Shown here piece by piece: positions 1 to 5,194 of a stretch of 5,194 nt of DNA. Source of the stretch: Actinomycetes bacterium (GTDB lineage: Bacteria > Actinomycetota > Actinomycetes > Actinomycetales > Beutenbergiaceae); NCBI GenBank assembly GCA_021793935.1, contig JAJYRV010000172.1, positions 1 through 5,194 on the forward strand. The letters run 5' to 3'. Position 1 is the first letter of the stretch. Every line of letters begins with the position of its first letter. Both the position numbers and the translations under genes were made by a program. The notes under the pieces were generated by a model. That model had not been told where the DNA came from and did not search any database. It was given only the letters and a program-made list of their open reading frames with translations.

Positions 1-88
1 CGTCGGCCATCGCCGCGGACAGCGCCTCCGCGTCGGTGGATTGGGCAATGAGTCCGCGCCAGCGCAGCTCGGCAACGATATCGGTCAC
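1..88 (-). CDS. tyrS: Tyrosyl-tRNA synthetase, N-terminal fragment
   Basis: This is the first 29 codons of a gene that runs off the left edge. The translation begins MTDIVAELRWRGLIAQSTD, which closely resembles the N-terminus of bacterial class I tyrosyl-tRNA synthetases (typically D-ILDEL-WRGLIAQSTD). The family charges tRNA-Tyr with tyrosine in the cytoplasm. The catalytic HIGH-like and KMSKS motifs lie outside the window, so the identification rests on this short conserved leader and on context: tyrS commonly follows argH/mpg in actinobacteria. The start is GTG at 88-86, supported by an AGAGGA Shine-Dalgarno sequence (99-94) with a 5-nt spacer. It lies 73 bp beyond the mpg stop, so it may have its own promoter or be read through from the arginine cluster. 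I saw no convincing -35/-10 pair in the gap. Confidence 0.85.
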   Translation of the reverse strand, partial: MTDIVAELRWRGLIAQSTDAEALSAAMAD

Positions 89-93
89 GTCCG

Positions 94-99
94 TCCTCT
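94..99 (-). promoter_or_regulatory. Ribosome binding site of tyrS
   Basis: On the minus strand AGAGGA sits 5 nt before the GTG at 88-86. It decides in favour of this non-ATG start, because no ATG lies in a better position nearby. Confidence 0.6.
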
Positions 100-129
100 T
101 TTCGGATTGTGCCTAATGTGAACAATGAT

Positions 130-151
130 CAGCGCCGAGATTCCAGCGCTG
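130..151 (-). terminator. Weak hairpin between mpg and tyrS, possible terminator
   Basis: CAGCGC and GCGCTG form a perfect 6-bp stem around a 10-nt loop, starting 11 nt after the mpg stop codon. On the minus strand the stem is followed by ATCATTGTT, which is not a proper U-tract. It could be an attenuating or processing hairpin, a poor terminator for the arginine-mpg transcript, or chance in GC-rich DNA. Confidence 0.2.
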
Positions 152-161
152 CCCGGCCAGT

Positions 162-749
162 TTAGCCCGAAACGTATTCGTCCCCGTCGATCCAAAACCG
201 CCACGGGAAGCGGTCAGGATCGGCGCCGATTCCACGCACCCCGATCCTGGGGCCGCTGCGCATCGAGGGCCGGGATCGAGGCGCCTCGATCGAAAGTCCG
301 TCACCGGCATTGATGTCGATCCCGTTGTGTTGGCCGGTGACGGCGAGCGCGACCGTGAGCCGGGCCGGCCCGCGTGCGAGGTCTCTCGGGGTGCGGCACA
401 CGCCGGTCGCATTGCGCCGTTGCCAGGCCGTTTCCTCGCCGTCGACCACCTCTCCAGCACGGATGAGCACGGCCGTTGCGGTGCCTTCCGTTCCACAGGT
501 GAGGTTCATGCAGTAGTGCAGTCCCATGTGCCGGTACACGTATACGCCGCCCGGGGGACCGAACATGACGGCGTTGCGTGCGGTGGGGCCGCGGTAGGCG
601 TGCGAGGCGGGATCGTCCGCGCCCTCGTATGCCTCGACCTCGGTGATCCGCACCCGAACGCGTGCCCCGCCGAGGGTGCTCGTGAGCATCGCCCCAAGGA
701 GGGTCGGGGCGACGTCGAGACCACGGGCGGTGAGATCCACGCCCGTCAT
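162..749 (-). CDS. mpg: DNA-3-methyladenine glycosylase (AAG/MPG family)
   Basis: A 195-residue protein of the alkyladenine DNA glycosylase family, which starts base-excision repair by flipping out and cleaving alkylated or deaminated purines. Family landmarks are clear. EVEAY at 37-41 places the catalytic glutamate at E39 (human E125). H50 and Y72 match the human pocket residues H136 and Y159. GxYVY is at 68-72, CMN at 80-82 (N82 matches human N169), GPRIGV at 166-171 and PWRFWI at 182-187. Length is normal for bacterial members, which lack the long N-terminal extension of the human enzyme. The human DNA-intercalating Tyr162 corresponds to M75 here (YVYRHMG). The ATG start overlaps the upstream kinase-like gene by 4 nt (ATGA, 749-746) and has GAGG 7 nt upstream (760-757), so translational coupling is likely. 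The gene ends in TAA. Confidence 0.93.
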   Translation of the reverse strand: MTGVDLTARGLDVAPTLLGAMLTSTLGGARVRVRITEVEAYEGADDPASHAYRGPTARNAVMFGPPGGVYVYRHMGLHYCMNLTCGTEGTATAVLIRAGEVVDGEETAWQRRNATGVCRTPRDLARGPARLTVALAVTGQHNGIDINAGDGLSIEAPRSRPSMRSGPRIGVRGIGADPDRFPWRFWIDGDEYVSG

Positions 750-1300
750 GATACGACCTCGCCGTGGCCGTTGATTCGGATGTCTGCTCGCCGGGGAAGC
801 TCGACCTCGCGGTGTAGTTCCGCTTCCTCACGCATCCACTTCCGCCAGTGCGGCTCAGCATCCGCCCCGTCACGCTCCAGCCCTCGGCGAAGCCGCTCTT
901 GCGGGTCGGGTTCGTCCACGAGGACCACGGTCGAGAGCCGATCGAGATATTCAGTGCGCACGCTGCCTACGCCCTCGATGACCAGGATGCCCCGGGGCTG
1001 AAGAACGCGGGTTTCCCGGTAGTCCTGCACGTCCCAGTCGTAGCGCTGATAGACCGCCACGTTGCCCGCGGCGAGGTCGGTAAGTATTTTTCTGACGCCG
1101 GTTCCCGCCGCTCGCAACCCGTCCCAGCCCGGGTATAGATCGTCCATGTGCAGTAGTTGTGCTTCGCAGACGAGGGCGAGTTTGCCCGCGAGGGTGGTCT
1201 TCCCGGAGCCGGCGGGCCCATCGACAGCGATCACGGTGACGTTGCCGCAGCGCGGGCCTTTCGCCCGGGCGTGCGCCGCAACAACGTCAACCGCAGCCAC
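746..1300 (-). CDS. Uridine-kinase-like P-loop NTPase of unknown substrate
   Basis: A 184-residue cytoplasmic P-loop protein. The Walker A motif GPAGSGKT is at 28-35. It is followed by HMDDLYPGWDGL (52-63), where uridine and related nucleoside or pantothenate kinases carry an acidic substrate-binding motif. Next come YDW (88-90), the hydrophobic strand ILVIEGVGS (106-114) with an acidic residue in the Walker-B-like place, and an arginine-rich lid-like helix RLRRGLERDG (137-146). A W-rich helix at 153-164 follows. Actinobacterial relatives are commonly labelled uridine kinase or hypothetical protein; the substrate is not established, and at 184 residues it is shorter than a typical Udk. GTG at 1300 is the first possible start, because the reading frame has a TAG two codons upstream. 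There is no good Shine-Dalgarno sequence, only a weak GAG, so expression probably depends on ribosomes ending argH 6 bp away. It shares ATGA with mpg downstream. Confidence 0.8.
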   Translation of the reverse strand: MAAVDVVAAHARAKGPRCGNVTVIAVDGPAGSGKTTLAGKLALVCEAQLLHMDDLYPGWDGLRAAGTGVRKILTDLAAGNVAVYQRYDWDVQDYRETRVLQPRGILVIEGVGSVRTEYLDRLSTVVLVDEPDPQERLRRGLERDGADAEPHWRKWMREEAELHREVELPRRADIRINGHGEVVS

Positions 1301-1306
1301 TGGCTA

Positions 1307-5194
<3,888 letters not shown>

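Noticed and set aside
89..161. A T-box or other riboswitch leader for tyrS
   Set aside because: The gap is only 73 bp and shows no T-box consensus or specifier-loop structure.

Overview
The window is a compact, GC-rich stretch of bacterial chromosome with every gene on the minus strand, so it reads from right to left. Gene content and order (argF-argR-argG-argH, with argR inside the biosynthetic cluster, then a kinase-like gene, mpg and tyrS) point to an actinobacterium (Actinomycetota). This arrangement is familiar from high-GC Gram-positives whose arginine genes run argCJBDFRGH. The GC richness and the GTG starts fit. A placement near Micrococcales/Actinomycetaceae is only a guess.

Reading along the minus strand, the window opens inside argF (5194-4477, start outside the window). 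It continues with the arginine repressor argR (4480-3953), argininosuccinate synthase argG (3956-2709), argininosuccinate lyase argH (2716-1307), a uridine-kinase-like P-loop NTPase (1300-746) and an alkyladenine/3-methyladenine DNA glycosylase (749-162). These six genes are packed with overlaps of 4, 4, 8 and 4 bp and one gap of 6 bp, so they look like one translationally coupled transcription unit. A 73-bp gap (161-89) follows, holding a weak hairpin. The first 29 codons of tyrosyl-tRNA synthetase (88-1) then run off the left edge.

ArgF, ArgG and ArgH carry out the last three steps of arginine synthesis: ornithine to citrulline, citrulline to argininosuccinate, and argininosuccinate to arginine plus fumarate. 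ArgR is the arginine-sensing regulator expected to control the cluster. Its operators would lie upstream of argC, outside the window. The kinase-like protein and the DNA glycosylase have no evident role in arginine metabolism but appear to be co-translated with it.

No stretch longer than 75 bp lacks a gene. I see no mobile element, tRNA, rRNA, CRISPR array or large repeat. This is a conserved housekeeping locus, and I do not find an undescribed system in it. The points most worth a second look are the uncharacterised P-loop protein and a non-canonical residue in the DNA-intercalating position of the glycosylase.
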